Positions 11,700 to 25,800 of a stretch of DNA of 64,000 nt are shown here, one piece after another. Under the pieces are notes generated by a model. It searched no databases, had not been told where the DNA came from, and worked only from the letters and a program-made list of their open reading frames with translations. The translations under genes and the position numbers were made by a program. The stretch lies in assembly GCA_020747065.1 (NCBI GenBank), contig JAGMVK010000015.1, positions 1,404,115-1,468,114 on the forward strand. The letters are read 5' to 3'. Positions within the stretch are counted from its first letter, which is position 1; each line of letters opens with the position of its first letter. This stretch comes from Cadophora sp. MPI-SDFR-AT-0126 (taxonomy: Eukaryota; Ascomycota; Leotiomycetes; Helotiales; Ploettnerulaceae).

Positions 11700-14600
11700 A
11701 GTAAGTCGCGATTAATAAGCTAATACAAAATACTATTACGAAGGCCCTGGCTACTTTTGAAGCCGTGAACTCACGACCAGTAGCCTTTACCGCTACGCCT
11801 TCGCTAAAGCGTTCGATACGCGCTCTTACAGCGGATCTTCAGCCTTTAGTCGACTATTACCTCTTTAAGATAAATCCCTCGATTATACCGGTCGAAGCAA
11901 ATAAAGTCAAATACCCTCGCTTGCTTCTTATTAACTACTTAAGAGATATTAAGTACGACGCTTAAAAAATAAAAATAAAGTTATTCTTAAAAGAATACTC
12001 TAAAAACTTTTATATTAGCTAATCGCAAATTAAGACTTACTTCAAGTGTATAAGCGAAGAAGCTAAGATTATTATTCTTTAGTATATAAACCCTAACTTC
12101 GCTAGCGTATTCAATAGCGTCGCTAACGTACTTAAGGCGTTGGACTAGCGATTCTTTAATTATAATCGGGTCTAGGTCGCTAAAGCTAAGTACTACAGGC
12201 TTACGATAAGTTTAATAACTTATAATAAGTTTCGTATTAAGTTCATTAATTACGCTATTATCGAAAAGATTGCGCGTAATGGCTAATTCGAGAACGTTTG
12301 TGAAAAAGTCTTAGTCGACTTGAAGCGTAATCTTCGTATTAAAAAGTATAAAATAAACGAAGACTATACGACTTTAAATAAATTCCTTACGATAATTAAT
12401 CGAGAATTTCGTAATATCTTCGCTAAAAAGAGATTAATTAGCCGTAAGTAAACAGCTTTTGTTATTGCGTTTAAACTTACTTGCAGTCGACTCTTCGGAA
12501 TCTTAAAATAAGATAATTAGCGCCGTACTTCTTCGTTCTTCTTTTATCGCTTTCTTTTCCCTACTCTTAAGCCTAATCGATAGGCCTTACTAGCTCTTTG
12601 CTTAATAACCCTTACCGTACCGCTAGCCGATATTACGTACTTGAAATACAAGAGCCCTAATTATTAGGTTGCGGATTATCTAATTACTTGTAAGTAAAAG
12701 GAAATAAGCCGTAAAAATCGCTATATTACCTATTATAAACGACTTTTCTTTAAATAAGTTATTAAAAAACTATTAAGCTATAGTAAAGACTTATACTATA
12801 GTATAAGTTATAATATATAAAAGAACTTAGGTTTTGACTTTTACTTTCTTATTAAAAAAAAGCAATTTTTAATTAGAATTAAATTAATTAAGAATAAAAA
12901 TTATATTAACTTGATTATATATATTAATAATAAAGTAAATATCTTTAAAGCTATTCGTACGATCGTAGCTTTTTAATTTTTTAAACTTTTTAATATCTCG
13001 TTTCTTATACTTCTTACTCTTATTATACTTACGAGCTATAATAGCAAGTCTAAAGCTTTTATTACATCGGCTATCTTTTTAATTATAACAATTAATTACC
13101 GGCGAATTAACTTTCCTTTTCTAATTACGAACTTAAAAAGCACTAACGTTTTAATTAAATGTAAATTTCTAGAGTATTACGACTTAAAGCTCGATTACGC
13201 TAAAGAATAGAACTAGATTTATTAGCTAAAAGATATACCGGTATAGTCGTACTTCGATAAGCGTATCCTTGTATAGCTACTTAAGCTTTCTTTAGCTACG
13301 TAAATCGACTATTAGTTAAACGCTAAACAACGGGACTAGCTAATAGCTTAAAAGAATCTAGTTGAAATTAATCCTTAACTCTAGAAGAAGAAAAAAAGTA
13401 AGCTTAATACTGATATTGTGACGGATAGTCTGCGTAGTCACGTGTGTGTCGCAGATCACGGGACTTAGGAGTCACGAGAGGTGACTGGACGCGGCGTTAC
13501 GACAGGACTAGCGGCCGCGCCTTCTGTACTTAAGTTCGAGGCTCCTTTCGAAACCTCTTTTCTTCTTATCTTTTCTACTTTATATTATAGCTATTAATGA
13601 ACTTTCGTTGAGCCGTCACAGATATATCTCTTTTTAAACAATTCTTTAGCTTTATACGGGACTTACGCCGGTACTTTTAGAAGATAGAAAGCGCTTTCTT
13701 AAATACGAGTCTAAGCGACCACGTCGCTTAAAACACGAGCTTTAGCGCGTCTTTCGCTAAGCCTTCTAATTTACTTAAAGCTTTCGAAACTAGAGTTGAT
13801 ATTAGTCTTATATTTCCGTACACTTTAAACTACTTTTACTTATTAAACTAATGAAAAAGTACCTTTTCTTCGCGTTAATAAAAGAGTTCGATCTTTATTA
13901 CTTTAAAAGCTGAGATTAATACAGAGCTTAATTAGCGGGTCGTAAAAGTAAAGCTAACTAGCGTGTACAACGACTAGTCTTTAAAATAGAGTCGAAAAGC
14001 GTTTTATTAATTAAACGAGGATATAATACGAAAAAAGCTCTCGCTTTAATATAAGAAGTTTAAGTTCTTTTTCTTAAAAAAAGCTTTAAGCGAGCTACTA
14101 GAGTATTAACTTAATATTAACCATTGAATTAAGTTAGACGTCGGAAGTAGCTTTTTTTTAAGCCTCTTAGGCGAATAACTGACGACTAGCTTACGGAGAT
14201 TAAGCGATATATTATTAATAACTTTTATAAAAATTTTATTAAACTCTTAAGCGCGTTATACGCGGCACTAATTCTTTTCGTGAAAAAAGTCGATAGTAAT
14301 CTTCAATTATACATTAATTACTAAAAGCTTAATGCCTTATTAAAAAAGAACTTGTATCTTATTTCCTTAATTAATAAGATAATAGTACGAATTTCTAAAG
14401 CTAAGATTTTTACGAAGCTTAATATTTAATAAGCCTTTTATTATATCCGTATATTAGTTAATTTAAAAGATTATATAATGTTTTATACGTATTATGGCAC
14501 GTATAAATATAAGGTATTACTCTTTAAATTAATAAACGAATCAGTTACTTTCTAGTGATTTATTAACAAGATCTTAATAAAGTACTTAAACGACTTTTAC

Positions 14601-15730
14601 TTAGTATATATAAACAATATTCTAATTTATTTAGACTCGTTAAAAAAGTATAAATTACATATTAAAAGAATTATAATAATTCTTTAAAAGTATAAGTTAC
14701 AAATCGATATTAAGAAATTAGAGTTTAGAGTTATAAAAACAAAGTTCTTAAGCTTTATTATTAAAGTAAACGGAATTAAAGTTAACTTAAAGAAAATCTT
14801 AGTAATTAATAACTAATAATACACTACTAATGTATAAGGCGTATAAAGCTATTTAAGATTTTGCAACTTTACCAATATTTTATTAAAGATTATAACTAAA
14901 TCTACTGTTTTTTTACTTACTTAATTAAAAAAGACGTTTCTTTTATATTTAATTAGGAATACAAAGTAGTGTAAGAGATTCTCTGGGAATTCTTAAAATT
15001 AGCACTAATACTTCGCTATTACAATCTCTTTAAGCAGACTCGCTTAAAGATTAACGCCTTAAATAAGGTTATTATAGGAGTACTCTCTTAATTATAAAAC
15101 AATAGTTAATTTTACTCAGTAAGCTTTTTCTTTAAGATTATAATTAATACTAAGCTTAATTACCTTATTTATAATAAAAAGATACTAGCGATTTTTTAGT
15201 CTTTTAAGTAGTATAAGCCGGAGTTACTTAGAGCCTAGAAAGCTGTATATATATATTAATTATAAAGCTCTTAAGTATTTTATAATAATAAAGAACTTTA
15301 ATATTAAGTAAGCTCACTAAGCGGAGTTCTTTACTAAGTTTTATTTTACGATTATATATTATATAAGTATTATTAATATTATTATAAATACGCTTTTTCG
15401 CCGGGATCAGAATCTTACGCTTTTAAAAGTTCGGAAGCGCGCTTTACGAAGCTAGTAATTAATCCCCGATAGCAAGATCGACCCTTAGGTGCTTTAAGAT
15501 AAAAACTCGTCGTCGATTAATTAATTAAACGACGTTAATTCGTACGTGATCACTGAGCTTTATCTCGTAGAAGCGAAAGAAGAAGTAATCGGCCCGGCCC
15601 TCGCGTAATTACTTATAAGCCTGGCTTACGAGTTAAATACCTTCTTAAAGAACTATCTGGTAATTAACGATAAGGCTTCGGACTTAGTATTTATAGTAGC
15701 GTACAATATTAAGAACTATTATTATTAGGA
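11700..15730 (+). pseudogene. Element A gag, RT and RNase H region, RIP-destroyed
   Basis: Frames interrupted by many TAA/TAG codons give a gypsy Gag block near 12.1-12.45 kb (NRVQAAKAKYYRL-like, then EKVLVDLKRNLR and INREFRNIF). Reverse transcriptase follows: KSIVIFNYTLIT-like at ~14.29 kb, YKYKVLLFKLIN at ~14.5 kb, VYINNILIYLDSLKKYKLHI at ~14.6 kb (the YVDDILIYS box with both Asp now Asn), and TKFLSFIIKVNGIKV at ~14.74 kb. RNase H and its tail follow (CNY-IYDKELLAI region at ~15.15 kb; ALKYFIIIKNFN at ~15.27 kb; RRDQNLTLLKVRKRALRS at 15.39-15.45 kb). The coding frame is interrupted at 13417 by a solo LTR and at 15735 by element B. No product is possible. Confidence 0.85.
13417..13620. mobile_element. 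Solo LTR (or LTR-like element) inserted after RIP
   Basis: A 204-bp island with perfect 8-bp inverted ends, TGTGACGG (13417-13424) and CCGTCACA (13613-13620), flanked on both sides by GATAT (13412-13416 and 13621-13625), a perfect 5-bp target duplication. The interior is GC-rich (CGCGGCGTTACGACAGG, GCGGCCGCGCC) and ends with a TATA-like segment. It lies in the gag-pol reading of element A, whose sequence resumes immediately afterwards. TG..CA ends and a 5-bp duplication are LTR-retrotransposon hallmarks; at this size with no coding region it is best read as a solo LTR, from a family with no other copy in this window. Confidence 0.82.
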
Positions 15731-15734
15731 TAAT

Positions 15735-15996
15735 CTTAGCTAAGGGGTATTCTTTTTCGCTAATAGCTTCTAAAAGTAATTATCTTTTCTGGTCTAACAA
15801 AGCTTAGTTTTATACCTTATCCTTTAGTTTTATACGAGTAATGCTTATATAAGCTATAGAGTTTAGTACTTAATATATTTAAAATAGCTTTTCTTTTTAT
15901 ATGAAAAGGATACACGGAATATACTTAATTAAACTTCACTTATTATATTTTTTATTATCTTAATATTAGGTATCGGATCTTAATTAAATACTAATA
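15735..15996 (+). repeat. 5' LTR of element B
   Basis: 262 bp, the same length as its partner at 30178-30439. Differences are mostly C/T and G/A. Confidence 0.8.
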
Positions 15997-16599
15997 TTAA
16001 TTAGTAATTAAATAATCACAGAATAGTTAAGTAATACTTTTATACGACAATAATCGGAAAAATAAACTGAAAAAGCAAATTAATCAAATCTTACGTCGGC
16101 GACTAATAAAAGAAAGTAATACTTTTATACGGCGATAATTAGAAAAATAGATCAAAGAAGTAAACTAATCGGACCCTGCGTTAGCGATTAATAAAAGAAA
16201 ACGATTTATATAATTTGAAGATTTACGGAACGTAAATATAACTTAATAACTTTTATTAATTTTCGTACAAAAAAGAATACGATAATTTTATTATTAAAGA
16301 TTACTTATTTATTAAACACGGAAACTTAAGGAGAATCTTTTAATCTTATGAATAACGAATATTAAACGATTAAGCGAGTTAATAATTATATTATCTTAGC
16401 TCTTATACGATATCGCTAAAAAGAGTTTTAAGACTACGGATTATAAGAAGAATTCAAAAAAAAGTTTAAAAAGTAAATAATAAATATATTTATTATTAGA
16501 TTCTGGAAAGCTATTAAAAACTTTTATATATATCTCTTTAATCACGGAATATAAGTACGAGAGTAAAAAGAGTTTATCTCGTACGCTTAAATATTAGTA

Positions 16600-19500
16600 G
16601 ATATTTTAGAAAAAAAGGAATTATATAAGTGAACAGATTAAAATCGAAAGATTTATATTTAATAGAAATCTTAAAAATAAGATAAAAACTAGTAAAGTAC
16701 TTCGACTTTAATTATATGAAGCAAGATACTAGCGAGATATATTATTTTAGATAATTCTAGAGCTATTTTATTCGTACGAGCTTAAGAGGTAAAGAACTTA
16801 TTCTTAAAGCTAATTTAGATAACTTAGCGATAGTTTTAAACGTCTAAATAATATCTGAGTTCTTTGCTTTATATTGTTTTAAACGAGAATACGATTAGTT
16901 CTAATCGAATTTCGTATGTAAATCTAATAAGATTTATATTATTAAATAAAAGTTAAATAATAAAATAAAAGTTAAATAATTAAATAACGTTACTTAATAT
17001 ACAAACGTTTTAGTCTTACGTTATATTCAGTCTTAAATAATAACTTTTTAAGCTAAGATTAAGCTTACGAAATCGTCGAATAATTATTAAGATAATATTT
17101 ATATAAAGATAACTTATCGACTTCAAAAACTCTTTCGCCGAAATTAATCGTATTATACGAGCTTCGAATAGTAATCTCGAATACGAGGCTACTAACGGAC
17201 TTAATAAAAGTATACGATAATAAAAGTCGAAAATATAACGGAGAATAATACGATATCTTAAATATTTGCTTTTAAGTCTTTTTTAATTATTATACGAAGA
17301 TCGGAATTTTAAGTAATTAGTATTACTTAATATTTTTAATTATACTAAAAGAACGAGTAGCTGATTTCTATTACGATAAGATTATAAGATATTTGTACGA
17401 TTTCTTTATAATAATTCGTATAACTTGGAATTATTTTAAGATTAAGAAGAATTAGTAAAAGTATTTATTTAAGTAAAAAAAAATTACGCTAATTTTTACG
17501 ATTACGAAAATCTAAAGAAGTCTCAATTAGAATATTTAAAGCTTATATTTAATTCTTTTCGTACGGCGCAGCGCAACTTATTAAAGAAGTATTAGACAAA
17601 GTATAATCTTTAAGACTAAGTACTAAACGTATATCGCGAGGTAAAAGAGTGCAGTTTAATATTATATAAGCTAGCGTAGTTTTTTAAAAAGCTATACGCA
17701 GATCTACGGTCTGCGATTACTATAGTCGTATAAACTAGAAAAGTAAGTATTTACTTATAGAATCGTTCGTATAATTATAATTATAACTTAATAAAAAAAT
17801 AATTTTATAAGAAAGCGCAGCGATTTCTAAATCGTATAGTTCTAAACTAATTTTAAAAGAAAACGTTTTATTTAAAGAACTTTTTAATAATCGTACGAAT
17901 AAGAAATATATTATTTATAAAAAAGAAGATTACTAATTAATAGATTATTCGGAAGTAAAATAAAAAGTCGCGTAAACGAAAATTAAGAATTATTTAATAA
18001 TCGAGTTTAATAAATTCGAAGAAGTAACTTAAGCTTTCTTAAGCTCGTACAAAGATTTCTTAAAAAGATTTAATCGTATAATAACTAAAGAAATACTAAA
18101 GAGTATAAATGAATAAAAAAACGAAGAAAAGTTAAAAGGATTTTTTACAAAGTACAGGGAAGTTAACGAATAATAAATGATTCAAGTCTTAAACAACGAA
18201 TCAATAAAATACGCTTTTACGCAACGAGATTTAATAAAGAATTCGTACGAAAGCGAAGTATTTGTTATTAAAAATAAATATTCGTTTGAAGTTTTTTAAG
18301 AAATTATATTAAATAATAATACTATTGGAATCTTTATTATAAGAAAGTAATAAATCTAAGTACTTCTGAAACTTAACTCGTTACTAAAAGTTAATTATAC
18401 GAGTAATTAAATGTATACGATTTGATTCGGTAAAAGAGTAGCGGAATTAGAAAAATTAATACTTATACAAACACTTATTAAGTAAGTGAAATTCTAGATT
18501 ATTTCAATAAATACTTTGTTTTTGTTATATATTTAAGATATAAACTCCTTTAATATATAATTAAATAACTTTTAAAATATTATAATTTAAGAGAAAAAGA
18601 AAATTCTTATTATATAAAAATAAAAATACTTATGAATAATAATTCATATAATAAAAAACATGTTCTTATATTAGTATTTCACGGAAATAGAGCTTAAGTA
18701 ATTCTATTAGCGCTTTAAATATCTTTTAATTAAGAAATTATATTGCGTTCTTTAATGAGTAAGATATAAAGAAATAAATCTTTATATAATTAAAAAGATT
18801 TTAAAGTTCTGCGAATAATATTAATTTTATATAAAAAACTTAAGTTGATTTAGATTCTTTTTAAAAAATAATATTAAATTTAATATCTTTATAATTATAA
18901 ATATTTTATATTTTTTAAAGTAATAATCCTTTAAGTAATTAATAAAGCAATCGGTTTTAATATCGCTTAATTCTTAAAAGATAATTTAGCGAAAATAACG
19001 TAAATTACTTTTCGTATATATTAAATTAATACTTATCTTAGACTACCGAATTACTTTATATACGATACTAAAACAAACTTTATATCAGCGGAATTTAAAG
19101 CAAATACTTATATAATAAACGTTGATATAAAGAAAGTTCTAATAAAAGTATATTAAAATATTAAGAAAATTAAGCGATATTACGCTTTTTACGCCAATCG
19201 TACGAGATTATTTAAAATAAGATAAGAGAAAAGAACTTTATAAAAGAGGTAGTTTTTTAAATAGCTGTAAAAGTCGTGAATAATACGATTAGTTTAAATG
19301 GACTAATTCTAATACTTCTTATTTTTAGAATATATTTTAAACTTTTGTATAAAAACTTATTATTTGCGGATATATTTATTAAAATAAAAGTAATTCGGAT
19401 AATAATAATGGAATTACGAAAGATTTAAGCTGTATGAAAAGTTAAAAATACTTAAAGTATAAGAAATAGCTTTAATATTATTAAGATCATGCGACTTTTA

Positions 19501-21800
19501 TTATAGTTTTTAATAAAAGTATAGCGAGAGAAGAAAGAATAAGTAAGCCCGTTTTCTTTATTATTAATCACCGGGAAGACGTATATTATTTAATTACCTT
19601 TGGGATCGATTTCTTTTTATATAATAATAATTAAGCTGTTTTATACGAAAAAAATCGCCGAGGTTCTGAAAAAAACTATATAATTAAACTAAGTGTTTTC
19701 TTTAATATAACTAATTATTTTAATTCCGTTTAAAATGAAGTAGGAACTTAAGAAAGAACTTGTACGATCTTTAGAAAACGAAGTTTTTCTAATTTAAAAA
19801 GAATAGTTCAATTTAGATTTATCTTATATAATATAAGTAATAAAAAAAATTATAAGCTTTAGTTTTTCGTTTAAGGAATCTTAATAAAAGAAGATTATAA
19901 GATTATATTAAGTATATAGCTCAATTACCTCGCCTAAGGCTTAATAAAATCTATTCTAGGCTTAAACAAGTTATATACGCCTAATATAAAGCTTCGACTT
20001 CTACAGGTTATAGCTATGGAATCCAAGGCTTTTGATACACGGCTTTTCTAGACTAAAACAATAGCTGTACGAAGCTTTGGGCTTTATGTCTCAAATTACC
20101 GGAAGTAACTGCATTTGGAATAAAGGTTTGGTTAAGTTAGCTGCTCGCAAGCCAATACTTAATTAAGCTAGCCAAGCGATAATACACGCGATTAGCTAGA
20201 GTAGTTATATAGAGCTAGAAATCCCCTGTTAATAGAATTATCATTTATATTAAATCTCTTCTTTTCAAAGATTAATAGGTTAATTACTTGAGGTGTATTT
20301 AAGTTCATACGATACGACTCAAGATAATATTGCGAACGGATTTTTAATTCCCGGCTTATTAATAAAATTAAAAGAAAGATAACTAAAGCTTTGTATAAGA
20401 AATTCAGACTCGTGATTTAAGCGTATAATAACGCGGGAAAAGAATAAATCCTTACTTAATCTTCGACGATTTAAAAGATCAGTTAATAACTAATTCTAGT
20501 ATTTTATTCATTACTTGTACGAAAAGAGTTATTAATCTTTATTCGGGATATTACTTAAGCGTATATTTAATCAATAACTTTTCTGAATCATATGATTTAT
20601 ACGAGACTACTAAAGCAAATTACTAGTAATTACTCGCCGGATATTATTCTACTTGTACGAAAGCTATTATACGATATTTCGAAATCCGGAATATATTAGT
20701 AAAAGACGTACGATATATTATAAAGTTAAATTATATATAAAGACGTTTTCGTACGATTTATATCTACTAATTACTTAACTAAAAATACTATTTAAAGTAA
20801 TCTGACTATAAATAGATAATACTTTAATTTTAATAACTAAGGAATTCTAAAAGAAGCTTAAAATTATTAGCTTTTTAACGAAACTAAAAGATCGGTTATC
20901 GTACGAATTACTTCTCGTGTTTAATAGGTATATTTTATATAATCGAAAGAACTTCGTTTAAATTCTTTAAAAAAGATAAAGTAAGAAGTTAATTAAAGTT
21001 AACTTAAAAGCACTGGATCGTATAAATCAGTATTAGGAATAATAGACTCGAGAGGTATATATCGTAATTTTATATTAACTTAAAGCTTTATATGACTTAT
21101 TAATTGCGATTTAATTCTAAGAACTAAAGGATATCAACATAAGAAACTCAAATAAGCGTATTTAATAATAAATTTAAAATGTCAAACGAGGATTAAATTA
21201 TATTTCTTTAAACTTATATTAAACGAAGTTATTTATTTTTATTAATAGATCTTTTACAAATAATAAAGACTTAAGTTCTTAGCTTAAATACATAATAATT
21301 CTTAAAATAAAAAATAATGATTTTAATTCGTATAATTAAGAACTTGTTTTTTTTTCGGAAAATTTATTTTATTAAAATAATATAAAGAGTAAACGAGTTA
21401 CACGAAGCGTTTTAATTTTCGAGATTTACAGTATAATTAATAGTGTAAATATAGTAATCGCTATAAAAAGTATAATTAATATTATTACGTCGCGACTTAA
21501 GATACTAGTGATTTTAATTATTATTTATATAAACTCGTTCTTGTTATACGAATATCTCGTGAAGCTAAGCACTACGAAAGAGAAGCGGTTAATAATCAAT
21601 ATTATAGCTTTACGTTAATTATACGAACGATAGGAGCTTATAGAAATCCGATAAATTAATAATTAAAATAATTCGACGGATGCGATAACGAAGTTAAATC
21701 CGAATAAAAGCTTAGAAAAACTAATTAATAATAATTAGATTATCGTATAAATAGAAAAATAAGTTAAGAAGAAAAAGAAAATAAAGCTAAAGAAGGAATA
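16600..21800 (+). pseudogene. Element B copia Gag-Pol, heavily RIPed
   Basis: Stop-riddled plus-strand frames give fungal copia blocks in order: ERVADFYYDKI (~17.36 kb), LEYLKLIFNSFRTAQRNL and VLNVYREVKECSLILY (~17.53-17.7 kb) from Gag, then a CWST-H-type zinc-knuckle remnant (~17.93 kb). Reverse transcriptase follows at ~20.4-20.95 kb: K-RLVI-AYNNAGKE-ILT, a DIT-AY region, TDDTLILATKEF-like (reading IDNTLILITKEF, first Asp lost) and KLKDRLSYELLLVFN. The RNase H-like C-terminus is at ~21.5-21.77 kb (YEYLVKLSTTKEKRLIINI, then DAITKLNPNKSLEKLI). Gene order and RT signatures mark Ty1/copia rather than gypsy. Confidence 0.78.
19905..20255. other. Less-mutated island inside element B
   Basis: About 350 bp retaining CpA/TpG words (CTACAGG, GGAATCCAAGG, GGCTTTATGTC, AACTGCATTTGG, GCTGCTCGCAAGCC) amid strongly RIPed copia sequence. 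It may be a late short insertion such as a MITE or LTR piece. No terminal repeats or target duplication were found. Confidence 0.3.
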
Positions 21801-22239
21801 GTATCGTACGATATAATAATTTTATTTATTAAATACGTGTTTTTTTTATTTCACTTCAGTTATTTATTTAAATACCGTACGAAACGATTATTATATATTT
21901 CTTAATTAAATAAATAATACTTAATACTACGATTGATTAACTAATAATCGATTATCTAACGATTAATTATCTAACGATAATTCAATAACGAATCGATTAA
22001 AAGAAAATCTCTATTAGTTTTCTTTGTACAAGCTTTTATACGAAGTACTTATCTTAAGTACCGCGTAAAAGTTAAAGATAAGCTTAAATTTATTCACTTG
22101 AAAAAAGCTTTCGTATAATACTTAAAAGCTTAGTTATAAAAAGAAATTATACTTGCAAATAAAAATGAATATAAAAAATACGTACGAAGTTATAAAACAA
22201 TTAAAGTATTTCTGGATTTATCTTTTATTAAGCCCTTTC

Positions 22240-22588
22240 GTACAGATCTAGTAATAAGTCCTTATAATACTCTTTATATAGTAATTACTTGAATTTCGTT
22301 ACTCTTGTTTCTTAAACCTTCGTTTTCAAATAATAAGTTCTTAAGAAAGGGATTACAATAAGCGGTATAATCTTGCTACTTGCAATTACTATAGCTACTT
22401 CTAAAATAACCTTAAACCGTATTAAATTCTTGTATTTGTATACCTTACTCTTCTAAAGGCAAAGTAAGAGTAGATTTATATATATAAGAGAGAACTTTAA
22501 GAGCTTTCTATATATTTATAAATCAATACTTCTAGAGTATTCTATAATTCACGTGATTACTTGAATTATCTAAATCAACAAACCAAAG
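22240..22588. other. Unassigned non-coding segment left of element C
   Basis: Begins and ends with near-identical words (GTAATTACTTGAATTTCG at about 22281; GTGATTACTTGAATTATC at about 22552) and contains a TATATATATAAGAGAG stretch near 22480. It could be another LTR-like insertion in element B; the borders are not convincing. Confidence 0.3.
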
Positions 22589-22844
22589 TATTACGGCTAA
22601 TCTAGGGTTAATACGACGACTAGTTGTAAGTAGTATAGACTTAAATCTATGTATATTTGGGCCTTAAGCTACGCTGAGTATCTAGAAGAAAAGATAAGAA
22701 AGAAAGGAGAGCTTTTTATAAAAGGGAGCTTGAGTATATATATAAGAGGGGCTATCCCTGTTTAGTCTAGCGCTAGCGCTATTTCTTTATTTCTTATTCT
22801 TTGGCTATTCACTAGGTTACTCCTATTTATGTACAATCGTAATA
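22589..22844 (-). repeat. 3' LTR of element C (left on the plus strand)
   Basis: 256 bp; equal in length to the right-hand LTR, with differences mainly transitions. Confidence 0.82.
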
Positions 22845-22869
22845 TTATCTCCCCTCCTTTGAAAAACTG

Positions 22870-25800
22870 TGTTTTCGCAGTTGCTGTTATAGCTTTATTG
22901 TTTCTTAAGTCGTTATAATCGTTGATTCCAGTGTTATAAGCCTCTAACTATTTAGGTAGAGCTCTTGGAAGTCTCTTAGTCTAAGGATTGCTTAGGTGAA
23001 ATGCCTTAATTAGGTGAGGTGCGATTATAGTATTAAAGCACGAGTACTATTTTATATCTTTATCCGCGCTTAGCTACTTAATATAATACTTAAATTTTAA
23101 GCTTATTAGTTTTAAGTCTAGTATTACTTTAATCTCTTATTTGTTTTACTTAAGTAATAGCTGAATTAGTGCTAATACTTAGCGAGCTTATTTTAGTAGG
23201 GGGTTGGCGATGTGTTTACGTAGCGAGTGTAAGTAAAAAACTAAGTGTATTTACTAGTCTTCTAGTAGCTCTACTTCTTAGCTCTTACTGACTTTTTGTA
23301 CGATTTTAATTAGTTTATATTACTTATTAGATAGCTTCTTAGAAGACTTATTTAATTTCTAGTTCCGCGTATTTATTATAATTATATCGCCTTTATCTTA
23401 ATTAATTAATTGTTAATTACAGTTCGTAAGTCGTTTCATTTTATTCTATTATACTTATAAAGAGGTCTACGTAAATTTAATCACGTCTTATATACGTATC
23501 GTAAGCTTAATTACATCTTTTCTGTTTAGCTTCTTCGTAGCCGATTAAGGGGGTTTTAAGTTATATATATTAAAAAAGGTATGTAGCTTATAGCTGTTAA
23601 GGACTTGAAATAGCGAGATATTCCCTAGCGATTCGTGAGGTAAGGTTAGCTATGTAATATCCATGATAAGTAGAAGCGCGCTTTAGTTGTCTTAATAGTA
23701 CGTGTAGAAAAGGCGTAGTCGTTGCTTAACGTATTAGTTTATAATCTTGATCTAATTGTTAACGTTTAGGTTATATGCCGTAATTAGCTTTACCTTAATC
23801 CTTAAAACTCAGTAGTACTCTTTTTAAAAACTAAAAACGAACTAAGGGCCTTGGTCTAAGACTATAGAATCCGATATACTAAAGTATCGGAACTAATAGA
23901 TAAGAAATAGCTCGGCTATCTACTTTACCGTAATCGTCTTGTAGCATAGGATTAATATCAACTTCTTAGTTAGTTTATCTATAATTACGAAAGCTATATT
24001 ATAGCTAGCTTTATCTAGCGATAGCTTTGTAAAGTCTATCATAAGGTGCTAGTATAGTTTCGCTAGGATTAGCAAGGGGTGTAGGAAACTTAGAGTCTTG
24101 TTCTTACGAGCTTTTATATAAGAGTAATTGTAATTCGTAATATATTAAGTAATATTAATGGCTAGTTTATTTTAATAGTACTTTAATCTTAGTATTACTT
24201 GTATCTTATTAATTCTGGTGTAAGTAACTAAAGGTTAAGCGTGCATGTAATGAATTAAAGAGGTGCGTAGCTCTATTAGCTTTAAGGGGACTTCTAGTTG
24301 TTCTTAGAAATAAAGTTTTTCGTGTGTTAGCTTATAATCTAAGTAGTAATTTCTAGCTTTTTCTTAAAGAGGCTCTAGCGATTCTACGGTCTTATTAGCT
24401 TTAATAACTTAATTAATAATATAATAGTTCTTAATATCGTACGCTATTATAAATATTAGGTCCGAAGCCTTATCGTTGATTATTACGTGGTTCTCTAAGG
24501 AGGTATTTAACTCGTGGGCTAGGCTTACGAGTAGTTATACGAGAGCTGGATCAATTATCTCTTCTTGCGCCGGGATTACCTCTTCTTCTGCCTCTACGGA
24601 GTAAAGCTCGGTGGTTACGTACGAATTAACGTCGTCTAGCTAATCGACTGGCGGCGAGTCTTTTAACTTGTAAGCCCGGCTCACGAGTAGTGATACTCGG
24701 GTCCGAAGCACTCGAGAGTTGAGCTTATTGTTGGGAATTAACTGCTAGCTACGTAGAGTACGCTTCCGAGCTTCTAAGGGCGTTAGGTCCTAATCCCGGT
24801 GAGAAAGCGTATTAGCAATCGTATTTATAATACTTATATGATATATAATTATAAAGTAGAACTTAATAAAAAACTCCGCCTAATAAGCTTACTTAGTATT
24901 AAAGTCTTTTATTATTATAAAATACTTAAGGGTCTTATAGTTAATATATATATATATACGGCTTTCTGGGCTTTAAGTAACTTTAGCTTATATTACTTAA
25001 AAGACCGAAAGATCGCTAGTATCTCCTTATTATAAATAAGGTAATTAAGCTTAACGTTAATTATAATCTTCAAAAAGAAACCTATCGAGTGAAATTAATC
25101 GTTATTTTATAATTAAGAAAGTACTCTTATAACAACTTTATTTAATGCATTAGTCTTTAAGTGGGTTTACTTAAAAGGGTCGTAATAGCGAAGTATTAGC
25201 GCTGACTTCAGGGCTTCTCAAAGAGTCTCTTACGCGACTTCGTATTCCTAATTAAATATAAAAGAGATGTCTTTTTCGATTAGGTAAGTAAAAGGACAAT
25301 AGATTTAGCTGTAATTCTTAATAAAATACTAGTAGAAGTTATAGAATCTTAAGTAACTTTAAATACCTCGTATATTACTAGCGTACTACTAATTATTAAT
25401 TACTAAGATCTTTTTAAAATTGATCTTAATTTTGTTTACTCTAATAATAAAGCTTAAGAACTTTGTCTTTATAATTCTAAACTTAGACTTCTTAATATCG
25501 GCCTATAACTTATACTTTTAAAAAATCGTTATAACTCTTTTAACGTGTAACTTATACTTTTCTTGCAAGTTTAAATAAATTAAGATATCGTTTATATATA
25601 TCAAGCAAAAGTCGTTTAAGTACTTTATTAGGATCTTATTAATAAATCGCTAGAAAGTAGTCGGTTCGTTCGTTAGTCCAAAGGGCAGTACCTTATATTT
25701 ATACGTGCTATAACGCGTACGAAACGTTGTGTAGTTTTCCAAGTCAGCTGATATACGGATATAATGGAAAGCCTGCTAAATATCGAGCTTTATAAAAATC

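Noticed and set aside
11765..11965. A 66-codon plus-strand ORF in element A
   Set aside because: A surviving open window of the RIPed gag region, not a separate gene.
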